From assembly GCF_030403505.1 (NCBI RefSeq), contig NZ_JAUEMJ010000004.1, positions 124,001 to 188,000 of the forward strand: a stretch of 64,000 bases of DNA. Reading direction: 5' to 3'. The notes below the pieces were generated by a model. That model had not been told where the DNA came from, made no database searches, and saw only the letters and a list, made by a program, of their open reading frames with translations. The position numbers were made by a program, and so were the translations under genes. Below, one piece after another: positions 42,489-53,472 of the stretch; position 1 is the first letter of the stretch; each line of letters opens with the position of its first letter. Origin of the DNA: Glycomyces tritici (lineage in GTDB: Bacteria > Actinomycetota > Actinomycetes > Mycobacteriales > Micromonosporaceae).

Positions 42489-45400
42489 TCAGGAGACCTT
42501 CGCGGCCTCGAGGTACTGCTCGGCCCAGGCGGTCGACGCCGGGTCCTCGCCGAAGGACTTCAAGGTCGTCTGCGCCCACTCGCGGGCCGCCTCGACCTGG
42601 CCGTCCTCGTCGAGGAGGCGGGCGTAGCGGGCCACGATCGCCCGGCGCGCCCGGCCCAGTGCGGGCTCGTCGTGATGCGCCGCCAGGGGTTCGAGCATGG
42701 CGAGGGCCCCGGCGCGGTCGCCCTTGGCGGCGCGCACGTCGGCCAGGAGCGCGGTGTTGGCCGCGCGGCCGGGCTCGAGCACGTCGTCGGTGACGAGCGC
42801 CAGCGCCTCCTCGGCGGCGGCCTCGGCGGTCGCCGCGTCCCCGAGTTCGAGGGCGCACTGGCCTCTGAGGTTGTGCGCCAAGGAGATCAGGAGCGGGTGG
42901 CCGGTCTTCGCGCCGTACTCCTCCGCGCCCTGGGCGAGGTCGAGGGCGTGGTCGAGCGCGCCGATCGAGCGGGCCGCGAGGGCCCGCACGTACTTGGCGA
43001 AGCCGCGGCCCCAGTCGTCGTCGATGCGCTCGAAGTCGCGGAACGACTTGCGGGCGGCCGCATCGGCGCCTTCGGGGTGGCCGAGCGAGACCTGGGCGGC
43101 GGCGCCGATGGCGCGCAGGAGCCCGACGGCGAACACGTCGCCCGAGCGCTCGCCGATCGGCATGAACACATCGGACAGTCGCTTCGCCTCGGTGAAGCGC
43201 CCGGCCATGAGGAGCGCGAACGCGGACACGCCGCGCACCCACGCCCGGCCGACCAGGTCCATCTGGCGCGCAAAGGCTTTCGCCGCTTCGCGGAGCACGT
43301 CGTCGGCGCCGTCGAAGTCGCCGCGGGCCACGAGGACCCATGCGCGGTGCTGCAGGGCCCAGGCCAGGCGCTTGTCGTCGCCGACGCCGAACGCGGTGTC
43401 GTAGGCGTCGAGGAAGCGGGCCTCGGCTTCGTTCAGGTGTCCCGCGAGGAAGTCGAGGAGGCCGATGCGGCACTGCGCGTCGCAGCGCGGCCCGGCGAGC
43501 CCTTCGCGGCGTGAGAGTGCAAGGGCCGCGGTCCAAGCGGTGCGGGCGTCCTGGAGTTCGCCCTTGTACCGGTGCAGCCGGCCGCGGAGCAGCAGCAGCT
43601 GCGCCACGAGTTCGGCCTCGTCCTCGGCGAAGTCGTCGCCGAAGAGCCGCACGGACGGGTGCTCCTCGTGGTCGCCCTGCTCGTGCTCGTCGGCGGGGAC
43701 GATGAGTCCGATGTCGATGGCGAGGCCCTCGATCTCGGACTCGGCCTCTTCGCTGCGGCCCAGGCGGGTGAGGGCCCGGCCGCGCAGGAGGCGGTCGTCG
43801 AAGGACAGGGGCGCGAGGCGCTCCACGCCGTTGAGGAGCGCGACGGCGCGCTCGGGCTCGGAGGCGTCCATGGCGCGGGCCGCCTGCTTGCGGACGGCCT
43901 CGACGGCGAGCGGGAGGACGTTCCAGACCTCGTCGAGCGCTTCGATCTCGACCTCTTTGGCGAGGGTCACGGCCTGCTCGGCGTGGTAGACCACGAGGTC
44001 GTCGGCGCTCTGGCCCTCGAGTTCGGTGTCGGCGGCCCAGCGGGCGATCTCGGCGTGCGCGTGCGCGGCGTCGGCCTTGCCGATGGGCGCGTAGGCGGCC
44101 TGGCGCAGCAGCGGGGTGACGAAGCGGTAGCCGCCGTAGGAGCGGCGGCGCAGCATGCGGCGGTCGAGCAGCTCCTGGAGCGCGGCCTCGAACTCGCCGG
44201 GGACCTCCTTCTCCAGCAGCTGCGCGGCCTCGGGGGGCACGGCGTCGCCGAAGATCGAGGCGGCGCGCAGCAGCGCGCGGGCCGCAGGCGTCAGCGCGTC
44301 GATGCGGGCGCCGAGGACCTGCGCGAGGTCGCGGGAGAGCACGCGGCCGGTGAGCGACCCGGCGGCGAGGCGCCAGTGGTCGCCGTCGCCCGACAGCAGG
44401 CCCTGCTCGGTGAGGAGCGTGACCAGCTCGGCGAGGTAGTACGGGTTGCCTTGCGCGAAGCCCAGGAGGCGGTCCTCGTCGGGCTTGGGCATGCGCCCGC
44501 CGCCGAGGAACTCCCGGAGCAGGCGGGCCGCGTCGGCGCCGGCGAGCGGCGGCAGCGGGTGCACTTCGGCTTCGGAGATCCGGGTGAGGACACCTGAAGA
44601 CCGGGTCAGTTCCGGGCGCCCGTAGAGCAGCACGAGCACGGGCCCGTGGATCTTCGCGAGCGCGACGCCGAGGGCGTCGATACCGGCCGCCGAGGCGGTG
44701 TGCAGGTCGTCGATGTTGAGGACGAGCGGGCCCTGGGTGGCCATGTGCGTGATGAGCTCGGCGACGGCCTCGGGGATCGTGTACGCGTCGGACTGCTGCC
44801 CGGTGAACCCGCCGACGCGGTCGGCCGCGCCGGGGCGGCCGTGGCCGAGCAGGCCGAGCAGCAGCGTGATGTTGAGGCGGCACTCGCCGTGGTCGGCGTG
44901 CCCGTCCGCGATGCGCCGGAGCTTCGCCTCGGCGGTCGCGCGGTCGTCGTCGAACCGCATGCCGGCGGCCTTGCGGACCAGGTCGGCGAGGGGTCCGAAG
45001 CGGCGGCCCTCGCCGTACGGGGCGACCCGCACGGTCAGGACGCGGGCGCCGCGCTCGGTGGCGACCGTGCGCACTTCGCGGGCGAAGCGGGTCTTGCCCA
45101 TGCCGGCTTCGGCGGTGTGGATGAGCACCAGGGGCTCGCCGCGGTCGATGACCGCTTCGAGCCTGCCGTTGACGCGCCCGATCTCGGCGTCGCGGCCGAT
45201 GAACGGCGCGGTGTCGCCGAGGCTGGCGCGCGTCCCGGGCTCGTCTTCGAGGCCCAGGAGCTGGTAGACGTCCACCGGTTCGCGCTTGCCCTTGAGCCGC
45301 ACGGGGGTGAGGCGGCGCCAGGCGGCGGCGTGCTTGGTGGAGCGCATCGTCTCCTCGCCGGCCCAGATGGTGCCGACGGAGGCGATCGCGCAGATGCGGG

Positions 45401-45890
45401 AAGCGGTGTTCACCGTGTCGCCGATGACCGTGTACTCGAGGTTCGCCTGCATGCCGGCGACGACGAGACCGGAGCGCAGCCCAATGCGAAGTCCGATGGG
45501 AAGACCACCACCGGACTCGGCTTTGAGGAGACGACGCACCCGTTTCTGCATGGCCTGAGCGGCACGAACCGCACGCTCGGCATCGTCCTCGTGCGACAGC
45601 GGCGCGCCGAAGACGGCCATGAGGCCGTCGCCCATGAGCTTGTCCACATGCCCGCCGAACTCGTTGACGGCGGAGACGCACTCCGCGAGCAGCCGGTCGG
45701 TGACGGACGAGACCCGTTCGGGGTCGAGGCTCTCGGACCAGGTCGTGAAGTCGGAGAGGTCGGCGAACAGCACCGTGACGTACCGGCGCTCTGTCTGCGG
45801 AGCGGTCGCCTCAGGGGAGAGGGGCGCACCGCAGTTGTGGCAGTAGCGCGCGCCGGGCACGGTGGGCACGGAGCAGAATGGGCAGGTCAC
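42489..45890 (-). CDS. Zinc-ribbon/class III adenylate cyclase/AAA ATPase/TPR regulator
   Basis: 1133 residues in four parts. Residues 1–25 are a zinc ribbon (Cys 3, 6, 17, 20). Residues about 35–215 form a class III cyclase domain: metal Asp in FADLSDF, K-L-M-GDG, and YTVIGDTVNTASR with the Asp and Arg of adenylate cyclases. Residues about 225–560 hold an AAA/STAND ATPase (Walker A AEAGMGKT, Walker B LVLNIDDLH). The remaining 550 residues are alpha-helical TPR-like repeats. Such fusions are common in actinobacteria and probably couple protein partners to cAMP formation. All catalytic residues look intact. The gene stands alone. Confidence 0.88.
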   Translation of the reverse strand: MTCPFCSVPTVPGARYCHNCGAPLSPEATAPQTERRYVTVLFADLSDFTTWSESLDPERVSSVTDRLLAECVSAVNEFGGHVDKLMGDGLMAVFGAPLSHEDDAERAVRAAQAMQKRVRRLLKAESGGGLPIGLRIGLRSGLVVAGMQANLEYTVIGDTVNTASRICAIASVGTIWAGEETMRSTKHAAAWRRLTPVRLKGKREPVDVYQLLGLEDEPGTRASLGDTAPFIGRDAEIGRVNGRLEAVIDRGEPLVLIHTAEAGMGKTRFAREVRTVATERGARVLTVRVAPYGEGRRFGPLADLVRKAAGMRFDDDRATAEAKLRRIADGHADHGECRLNITLLLGLLGHGRPGAADRVGGFTGQQSDAYTIPEAVAELITHMATQGPLVLNIDDLHTASAAGIDALGVALAKIHGPVLVLLYGRPELTRSSGVLTRISEAEVHPLPPLAGADAARLLREFLGGGRMPKPDEDRLLGFAQGNPYYLAELVTLLTEQGLLSGDGDHWRLAAGSLTGRVLSRDLAQVLGARIDALTPAARALLRAASIFGDAVPPEAAQLLEKEVPGEFEAALQELLDRRMLRRRSYGGYRFVTPLLRQAAYAPIGKADAAHAHAEIARWAADTELEGQSADDLVVYHAEQAVTLAKEVEIEALDEVWNVLPLAVEAVRKQAARAMDASEPERAVALLNGVERLAPLSFDDRLLRGRALTRLGRSEEAESEIEGLAIDIGLIVPADEHEQGDHEEHPSVRLFGDDFAEDEAELVAQLLLLRGRLHRYKGELQDARTAWTAALALSRREGLAGPRCDAQCRIGLLDFLAGHLNEAEARFLDAYDTAFGVGDDKRLAWALQHRAWVLVARGDFDGADDVLREAAKAFARQMDLVGRAWVRGVSAFALLMAGRFTEAKRLSDVFMPIGERSGDVFAVGLLRAIGAAAQVSLGHPEGADAAARKSFRDFERIDDDWGRGFAKYVRALAARSIGALDHALDLAQGAEEYGAKTGHPLLISLAHNLRGQCALELGDAATAEAAAEEALALVTDDVLEPGRAANTALLADVRAAKGDRAGALAMLEPLAAHHDEPALGRARRAIVARYARLLDEDGQVEAAREWAQTTLKSFGEDPASTAWAEQYLEAAKVS

Positions 45891-46188
45891 AGCAGCACCA
45901 ACGCCGTGGGCAGGGTGTGTTGTTCCCCACTCCTTGTGGGAATGGGGTGGTTCTTGCGCTTCACGCTCGCAAGGATACGTGGCCTACCTGACAGATACCT
46001 GTGTGCAGGAGCACAAATGTCCGTGAAGCGGGCAGGCCGGTCAGCCAAAAGGCTGAACCCGTCGGGCCCGAACCGGACGCCCCAGCAGAACCCGCCGATC
46101 CCGCCCATTCCGATGAAACTCTCTGACACGAGCCGAACCCCTCAAGGCTCCAACCCCGAAAACCCGAAACGGTCCGCATTGAACGCGC

Positions 46189-46222
46189 CGAGGCCCGGTC
46201 CGCTTTCACGGACCGGGCCTCG
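46189..46222 (-). terminator. Terminator of guaB–guaB3
   Basis: A 14-base stem CGAGGCCCGGTCCG/CGGACCGGGCCTCG with a six-base loop, 16 bases past the stop codon of guaB3. Confidence 0.8.
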
Positions 46223-46237
46223 ATGGGCTTGGTGCTG

Positions 46238-47365
46238 CTACGCGGTGACCAGGCTGGCCTTCTGGAACTCCTTGACCGTGGTGTAACCGGTCTTGGCCAT
46301 GGCGCGGCGCAGGCCTCCGAAGAGGTTCTGGCTGCCGTCCGAGGAGTTCGAGGGCCCGTAGAGGATGGCCTCCAGGTCGGGGACCTCGACGTCGCCGGAG
46401 TCGCCCGGGCGGAAGCGGCCGCGCGGGAGCTTCGGGTGCGAGGCGGCGGAGTGCCACCAGGCGCCGGCGGCCGGGGACTCGGCCGCGTCCGCGAGGATCG
46501 AGCCGAGCATGACCGAGTCGGCACCGCACGCGATGGCCTTGGCGATGGCGCCCGAGTTGGTCATCTCGCCGTCCGCGATCAGGTGCACGTAGCGCCCGCC
46601 GGTCTCGTCGAGGTAGTCGCGGCGAGCCGCCGCGGCCTCCACGATCGCCGAGGCCATCGGGACGTCGATGCCCAGGACCGTGTCCGTGGTGGACCAGTCG
46701 TCCGAGCCGACGCCGACGATGACGCCGGCCGCGCCGGTGCGCATCAGGTGCATCGCCGTCTTGTAGTTGGTGGCCCCGCCCACGACGACCGGGACGTCCA
46801 GGTCCGCGATGAACTGCTTCAGGTTCAGGACGTCGCCGCCCGAGGAGACGTGCTCCGCGGAGACGATGGTGCCCTGGATGACCAGCAGGTCCACCCCGGC
46901 CTCGACCGCGAGCGGCGCGAGTTCGGCGGTGTGCTGCGGGCTGAAGCGGATGGCGGTGGTGATGCCGCCCGCGCGCAGTTCGCCGATGCGCTCGGCGATG
47001 AGCTCGGGCTTGACCGGCTCGGCGTAGATCTCCTGGAGCCGCTCGATGGCGTTCTCGGCCGGCGTGTCCGCCAGTTCCTTCAGCAGCGAGTTGGGGTCGA
47101 CGTAGCGGCACCACAGCCCTTCGCCGTTGAGCACGCCGAGGCCGCCGAGGCGGCCCATCTCGATCACGGACGTCGGGCTCATCGTCGCGTCGGACGGGTG
47201 CCCCACGGCCGGGATCTCGAACCGGTAGGCGTCGAGCTGCCATTCGGTGGAGACGTCGTCGATGTCCCGGGTACGCCGGGTCGGCACGAGCGCCACTTCG
47301 GACAGCCGCCAGCCCCGCGCCACGATCTTGCCGGGGCCGATCTCGACCAATTCCCGCACAGTCAC
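46238..47365 (-). CDS. guaB3: IMP dehydrogenase-related protein GuaB3
   Basis: 375 residues of the actinobacterial GuaB3 group: an IMPDH/GMP-reductase barrel without CBS domains. Visible are VALVPTRRTRDIDDVSTEW near the N-terminus, PVVVGGATNYKTAMHLMRTGAAGVIVGVGSD at the phosphate site, and HLIADGEMTNSGAIAKAIACGADSVMLGS. The usual catalytic Cys loop of IMPDH is replaced (GVGSDDWSTTDTVLG). Its reaction in most actinobacteria is not settled; some homologues act as GMP reductase-like enzymes. It follows guaB by 18 bases in the conserved actinobacterial order. Confidence 0.9.
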   Translation of the reverse strand: MTVRELVEIGPGKIVARGWRLSEVALVPTRRTRDIDDVSTEWQLDAYRFEIPAVGHPSDATMSPTSVIEMGRLGGLGVLNGEGLWCRYVDPNSLLKELADTPAENAIERLQEIYAEPVKPELIAERIGELRAGGITTAIRFSPQHTAELAPLAVEAGVDLLVIQGTIVSAEHVSSGGDVLNLKQFIADLDVPVVVGGATNYKTAMHLMRTGAAGVIVGVGSDDWSTTDTVLGIDVPMASAIVEAAAARRDYLDETGGRYVHLIADGEMTNSGAIAKAIACGADSVMLGSILADAAESPAAGAWWHSAASHPKLPRGRFRPGDSGDVEVPDLEAILYGPSNSSDGSQNLFGGLRRAMAKTGYTTVKEFQKASLVTA

Positions 47366-47383
47366 TCCTCCTACAGGGCCCGA

Positions 47384-48955
<1,572 letters not shown>

Positions 48956-49147
48956 TCAATCGTAGAGCCGTAACCTGCGTCGCTCCGAAGCGCACACGTC
49001 CCCTTGAGGTGTGATTCGCAGCGGAAACACCGCCGATTGAGGGGATGACCGGACGGGCCCGGGAAGAGCGGCGCATTTGTGAGCGGGACGAAGCCTCGCT
49101 CACCCGCCCCCTTGACCGGGCCCGTTTCGGCTTTAACCGGTTTTGTC

Positions 49148-49339
49148 CTAGAAGAGGTCGCTGACTTCCTCAGAGGCGGCTTCGAACGTGTCGGACTCCG
49201 ACACGGCCTCCCACGCGTCGCCCGCGCCGTCGCTGACGTCCTCCCAGACCTCCGTGGCGTCGATGTCGGTCACGGCGTCGGCGACGCCGTCCACCACGTC
49301 GTCGAAGATCTCTTCTACGTTCTCGCCGAAGCCGTCCAT
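49148..49339 (-). CDS. Small very acidic protein, 63 aa
   Basis: 63 residues, about one third Asp and Glu, with no basic residue at all: MDGFGENVEEIFDDVVDGV and similar heptad-like repeats. The spacing of Val, Ile, Phe and Trp suggests an amphipathic helix. No family is recognised. It has a GAGAC-type weak ribosome site and lies between guaB and the divergent DUF5319 gene. A real small gene is likely, but this rests on composition and codon use only. Confidence 0.5.
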   Translation of the reverse strand: MDGFGENVEEIFDDVVDGVADAVTDIDATEVWEDVSDGAGDAWEAVSESDTFEAASEEVSDLF

Positions 49340-49499
49340 GGCCGTCTCCTCAGTGTTAGCGGGTTGACTTGCGGCCCATGCTAACGAGCCCGGGGCCCGA
49401 TGTCAGCACACGGAGCCGAGGCTGGCACGCATCCGGGAGTCACACCATGCGCACCGCGGCCTCCTGGCAAGGTCGTTGCCAAGGGTTAGGCTGGTAGAC

Positions 49500-49871
49500 G
49501 TGTATGAGGAGCCACGCGACCCGTTCGCCGACGATCCCGACCACGCGGAGGCGCTCGCCCCGTTCGAACCCGAACTGGACGACGACGACCGCGCGGACCT
49601 CCTCGAAGACCTCCACGAACTGGAGTTGTTCGAGAAGGTCCTGCATCCGCAGGGCTACCGGGGGGTCGTGGTCGACTGCGCCGACTGCGACGAGCCGCAC
49701 TACTTCACCTGGGGCCTGCTCATGGCGAACCTGCGCGGCCTCCTGGAGGCCAACTGCGCGCAGGTCCACGAACCCGCCTTCGACCCCGATCCGGCGCATT
49801 ACGTGACCTGGGACTACGCCCGCGGGTTCTCGGACTGCTGGCTCATGACGCACGGCGAGGACGCCGCCTAG
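49500..49871 (+). CDS. DUF5319 family protein
   Basis: 123 residues from the GTG at 49500. The family pattern is strong: RDPFADDPDHAEAL, ADLLEDLHELELFEKVLHPQGYRGVVVDCADCDEPHYFTW and HEPAFDPDPAHYVTWDYARGFSDC. Three cysteines around CADCDEPH may bind a metal. In many actinobacteria this gene lies beside sigD and guaB, as here beside guaB. The function is unknown. Confidence 0.85.
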   Translation: MYEEPRDPFADDPDHAEALAPFEPELDDDDRADLLEDLHELELFEKVLHPQGYRGVVVDCADCDEPHYFTWGLLMANLRGLLEANCAQVHEPAFDPDPAHYVTWDYARGFSDCWLMTHGEDAA

Positions 49872-49914
49872 CGCCCCTACCGGGCCGATTCGGCAGCGTC
49901 TCCGAGCAGGCGGT

Positions 49915-52293
49915 CTAGGCGACCGCCTCCTGCAAGGGCTCGTCCGCGCGGGGCTCAGGGGCCTGCTTCCTCGCGGCCTCGGCCTTCGCCTTGCGGTTCG
50001 CCTCCAGCACGTCGAGCCGCTCGGCCGCGAGGATCGCCCGCGTCAGCCCGGCCCGCACGTACGGGGCGTCGGAGCCGGTGTTCTTGAACGTCCAGATGCC
50101 GATGTTGATCAGCGCGATCGCGATGGCGTACATCAGCTCGTCCTGCAGCCGGTCGAAGTAGAGGAAGGTCCCGATGATGACCACCGGCAGGGCGTAGAGC
50201 CACGCGGCGGGCGCCCAGGACTCCATGCGCTGCAGCGTCATGATCTCTCCCTTGGGGACGGTCGAGAGACCCTTGCCGCCGTTCCAGGCCCGGGCGCGGG
50301 CGTTCGCGTCGCGAGCGAACCACAGGCACGCCGTGATCATCGTCGCCACGGTGATGATCCCCAAGGGGGCGAACAGGAACCACCACCGCCGCTGCACCAG
50401 CGTCGGCAGCAGGATGTACACGGTCGGGTAGACCGCCGAGGCCCGCATCATGAACGAGGCCGCGGCCGTGCGCACGCCCCTCCAGCCGCGCCTGCGCCGC
50501 GCCGAGCGCGGCGTCATGTCGGCGAAGATGTTCATGTAGAGCCGCAGGCCGGGGATCGCGTAGGCGAGGGCCACGATCCGCACCGGCAGGTTGTCCCAAG
50601 CGGACGGGATCGGGTAGTCCGCCGCCCGGATGTCGTCGAGGACCGGGATGCCCTGGTCCCCGGAGCGGTTGAGCAACCAGTTGACGTACTCGAAGGGCTT
50701 CGCCTGCCACCACAGATCGAGATCCCGCGACCACCAGGTCACCACCAGCGCCAGCGTCGCCCACGACAGCAGCGCGCACGCGACGGCCCAGCGCTTGAGC
50801 CCCTTCGCCTGCCGCAGGTGGTGGGCCCGCATCGGATGCGTCGCCTTGTCCGTCGCCTTGGCCTGCTTGCGGCGGACCTTCCAGATCGCGCGCTGGCGCT
50901 TGACCGCGCCCGAGCCGGGCAGGAGGTTCTTCAGCCGCTCGTAACGGGTCTTGGGCTGCTCCTTCTCGGCCGCTTCGAGCACTTCGATCTCGCACACGAA
51001 GAGGTCGCGGATCTCGGCGAAGCGGCCGGGGCCGTCGTCGATGTCCGAGACGGCGAGGCGCTGTTCGGGATCGGCGTCGAGCAGGTCCTCCAAGAGGCGC
51101 GCGAGACCGACCGACGCGACGTAGAACTGGTCGGGGACGGTGCCCGGCGCGCTGTGGGGGATGCCGCCGATCGCGATGAGCACCATGCCGACCGAGTACA
51201 GGTCGGCGTGGTGGCCGCCCTTCCCCTTGGCCTTGACTTCGGGCGCGATGTACACCGATTCACGGGACTCGGCGCCGACGAGCGTCCGGGTGTGGAGGAA
51301 GTTCACGCCCAGGTCGATGAGTTTGATCTCGAAGGGAAGGTCGTTCTTGAACCGGACGATGATGTTCGACGGCGTGAGGTCGTTGTGGTGGCCCACTTTC
51401 TCGGCGAGCACTTCCATCGCGTCGAGCAGGAGCATGCCGAGGGCCCGCAGCTGCTCGATGTCGACCGGCCGCAGGATCTCGGACTTCGGCTGCCTGCGCT
51501 GCTCGGCGATCTCGCGGAGGTGGTCGGCGAGCGTCTTCCCCTCGACGAATCTCATGAGCACCCAGCTGTCGTAGCTGTCCCACACTGTGACCAGGGGTGA
51601 GTCCTTGGGACGCTTGCCGCCGAACTCACGCTTGTAGCCTCTGGTCGCCTCGACGATCGGCTGCATGCGCAGGTACGGGTAGATGAGGCACTTGAGGGCG
51701 TACTCCTCAGGGTCGCCGGCTTTGGGGGCGACCGAGTCCACCTTGACGATGATCGAGGTCGTGCCCTGGCGGTGGAAGGCCATGGTGGCGAAGTCGATCG
51801 TGTCCCATACCGCCGCCTCGTCGTCCTCTTCGGACGGCGCGTAGAGGTGCTCGATCGCATGCTGCACATACGGATGCGCGACGAGTTCGCCGCACAGCTC
51901 GTCCCCCGGGCGGCCGGCGATCTCGCTGCTCCCGTACGCCTCACCGTGGTAGCGCATCCGGTCGGAGCGGTGCATCGAGATGAGCGTGAGCAGGAAGAAC
52001 CCGAGGTAGCCGGTGGTCGCGTGCGTCACCCGCTCGTCGGCTACGGGGTCGGACCACCAGCCCCACAGCCTGTCGATCTCCTTGGCCCGCTCGATGCCGA
52101 ACCTGTCGGCGTAGGCCCGCTCGTCGAGCGGCACGTCGAGCAGGGCCGCCCGCCAGTCGGCAGCGTCCCAGGTGTCGAGTTCGATCGCGGCATCGCGGCT
52201 TTCGGCGCCGCGGTCGTCGGCCTCGGGGGCTTCAGGGCTGCGGGTGAGGTGCGCGCAGGCGGCGCTCAGCAGGTCAACTGATGCGCTTGCCAT
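49915..52293 (-). CDS. Membrane protein with kinase-like domain
   Basis: 792 residues. An N-terminal segment of about 170 residues is not recognised. Residues about 175–430 form a protein-kinase-like fold: Lys 201 in ALKCLIYP, the catalytic loop HHNDLTPSN (Asp 305, Asn 310), LIDLG in place of DFG (Asp 327), and YIAPEVKAKG. There is no glycine-rich loop of usual form. Residues about 510–770 contain six membrane helices (for example WAVACALLSWATLALVVTWW, APLGIITVATMITACLW). The start lies inside the end of the patatin gene (20-base overlap), so the two proteins are made together. Activity and substrate are unknown. Confidence 0.8.
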   Translation of the reverse strand: MASASVDLLSAACAHLTRSPEAPEADDRGAESRDAAIELDTWDAADWRAALLDVPLDERAYADRFGIERAKEIDRLWGWWSDPVADERVTHATTGYLGFFLLTLISMHRSDRMRYHGEAYGSSEIAGRPGDELCGELVAHPYVQHAIEHLYAPSEEDDEAAVWDTIDFATMAFHRQGTTSIIVKVDSVAPKAGDPEEYALKCLIYPYLRMQPIVEATRGYKREFGGKRPKDSPLVTVWDSYDSWVLMRFVEGKTLADHLREIAEQRRQPKSEILRPVDIEQLRALGMLLLDAMEVLAEKVGHHNDLTPSNIIVRFKNDLPFEIKLIDLGVNFLHTRTLVGAESRESVYIAPEVKAKGKGGHHADLYSVGMVLIAIGGIPHSAPGTVPDQFYVASVGLARLLEDLLDADPEQRLAVSDIDDGPGRFAEIRDLFVCEIEVLEAAEKEQPKTRYERLKNLLPGSGAVKRQRAIWKVRRKQAKATDKATHPMRAHHLRQAKGLKRWAVACALLSWATLALVVTWWSRDLDLWWQAKPFEYVNWLLNRSGDQGIPVLDDIRAADYPIPSAWDNLPVRIVALAYAIPGLRLYMNIFADMTPRSARRRRGWRGVRTAAASFMMRASAVYPTVYILLPTLVQRRWWFLFAPLGIITVATMITACLWFARDANARARAWNGGKGLSTVPKGEIMTLQRMESWAPAAWLYALPVVIIGTFLYFDRLQDELMYAIAIALINIGIWTFKNTGSDAPYVRAGLTRAILAAERLDVLEANRKAKAEAARKQAPEPRADEPLQEAVA

Positions 52294-53338
52294 CGGCGGT
52301 CCTCACGGTGACGATGCGGGGCACGGACCGGAACGACCCGTCGCGCAGCTCCGCGACGGGTATTCCCTGGATCGCGGCGGCCATGACGGCGTGCGCGTGG
52401 CGGGCGGCGGCGATGAGCGCGTCGCGGTCGCGGGTCTGGTTCCCGACCTCTTTCATCCACGGCAGCGGGGCGAGGTCGAGTACCTGCGGTCCGGGGCTCG
52501 GTTCGGTCATCCAGCGCTGCAACTGCTTTCGCTGCGATCGGTACTGGAACTGGGAGGCGGCGTAGGCCTTGCCGAGTCCCTTCCGGATGCGATCCAGGTA
52601 GGTGACGGACCAGCGGCGGCCGGGTGAGAGGCGGGTGGGCGGGGCCTTGAGCGGCTTGGTGCTGAGGGAGAGCACGTGGGTGCAACCGTCTTCCAGGGCT
52701 AGGAGGTGGGGGTGGGCGGTGAGCACGCCGCCGTCGAGGGCGCGTTCGCCCCGGAACATGCCGGTGCCGGGGACGGCGACGGGCATCCAGCAGCTCGCCT
52801 TGAGCGCCGACCTCAGGTCCTCTCTGGACTCGAACTCGTGCGGGCCGATCGCGGTCAGGCTGTCCACCAGGCTGATCGCCACGTGGAACTCGGTCGGGCT
52901 CTTGAGGATCTCCTCGAAGTCGAGCGGCTTGATCACCTCGAGGACCTCGTCGAAGGCGTAGTCGAGGTTGAGCATGGGACGGTTGCCGAACATGTTGCGC
53001 ATGTCGACGAACCGGCGCGTGCAGAGGTCGTCGAAGTAGATCGTCAGCGGGTACCAGCAGTCGCCGCCGGCCAGGAAGTAGGCGGCGTTGATCGAACCCG
53101 ACGAAGTGCTGTACACGGCGTCGAAGACCCCGCGCAGGCCCAGGTCGTCGAGGGCGACGAGCATCGCGGCGGAGGTGACCCCGCGCATCCCGCCGCCCTC
53201 GACGGCCAGGCCGAGCTTGAAGCCGTCGACGTGCGAACCGGGCGTGGTGCCGTCGTCTCGGCGCGCCCGGATCAGTTCGAGAACGGGGTGGTCGTCGTTC
53301 CAATACCGTGGGGCGTCGTGGGCGTATGCATCGAACAA
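52274..53338 (-). CDS. Patatin-like phospholipase
   Basis: 354 residues. The patatin elements are AVEGGGMRG (oxyanion hole, about 45–53), the nucleophile elbow STSSG with Ser 79 (Ser replaces the first Gly of GxSxG), and the catalytic Asp in ALDGGV near residue 213. The dyad is therefore complete. The C-terminal 100 residues are basic and aromatic (RKGLGKAYAASQFQYRSQRKQLQRW) and may contact membranes. Patatins release fatty acids from phospholipids. Tight coupling to a membrane kinase-like protein suggests regulated lipase activity, which is inference. Confidence 0.85.
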   Translation of the reverse strand: MFDAYAHDAPRYWNDDHPVLELIRARRDDGTTPGSHVDGFKLGLAVEGGGMRGVTSAAMLVALDDLGLRGVFDAVYSTSSGSINAAYFLAGGDCWYPLTIYFDDLCTRRFVDMRNMFGNRPMLNLDYAFDEVLEVIKPLDFEEILKSPTEFHVAISLVDSLTAIGPHEFESREDLRSALKASCWMPVAVPGTGMFRGERALDGGVLTAHPHLLALEDGCTHVLSLSTKPLKAPPTRLSPGRRWSVTYLDRIRKGLGKAYAASQFQYRSQRKQLQRWMTEPSPGPQVLDLAPLPWMKEVGNQTRDRDALIAAARHAHAVMAAAIQGIPVAELRDGSFRSVPRIVTVRTADGKRIS

Positions 53339-53472
53339 TTCGGCCTCGCTCGGGGTGCGGTGGAGCGGCGGAATCGGATTGTCCTCAGGATAGCCCGAAT
53401 GGCCACAATGCGCAGTCCCTCAACGGGCGGTCAGTTGAGGCGAACTTGCTCGCACGTTGTCGCGAGCCGTGG

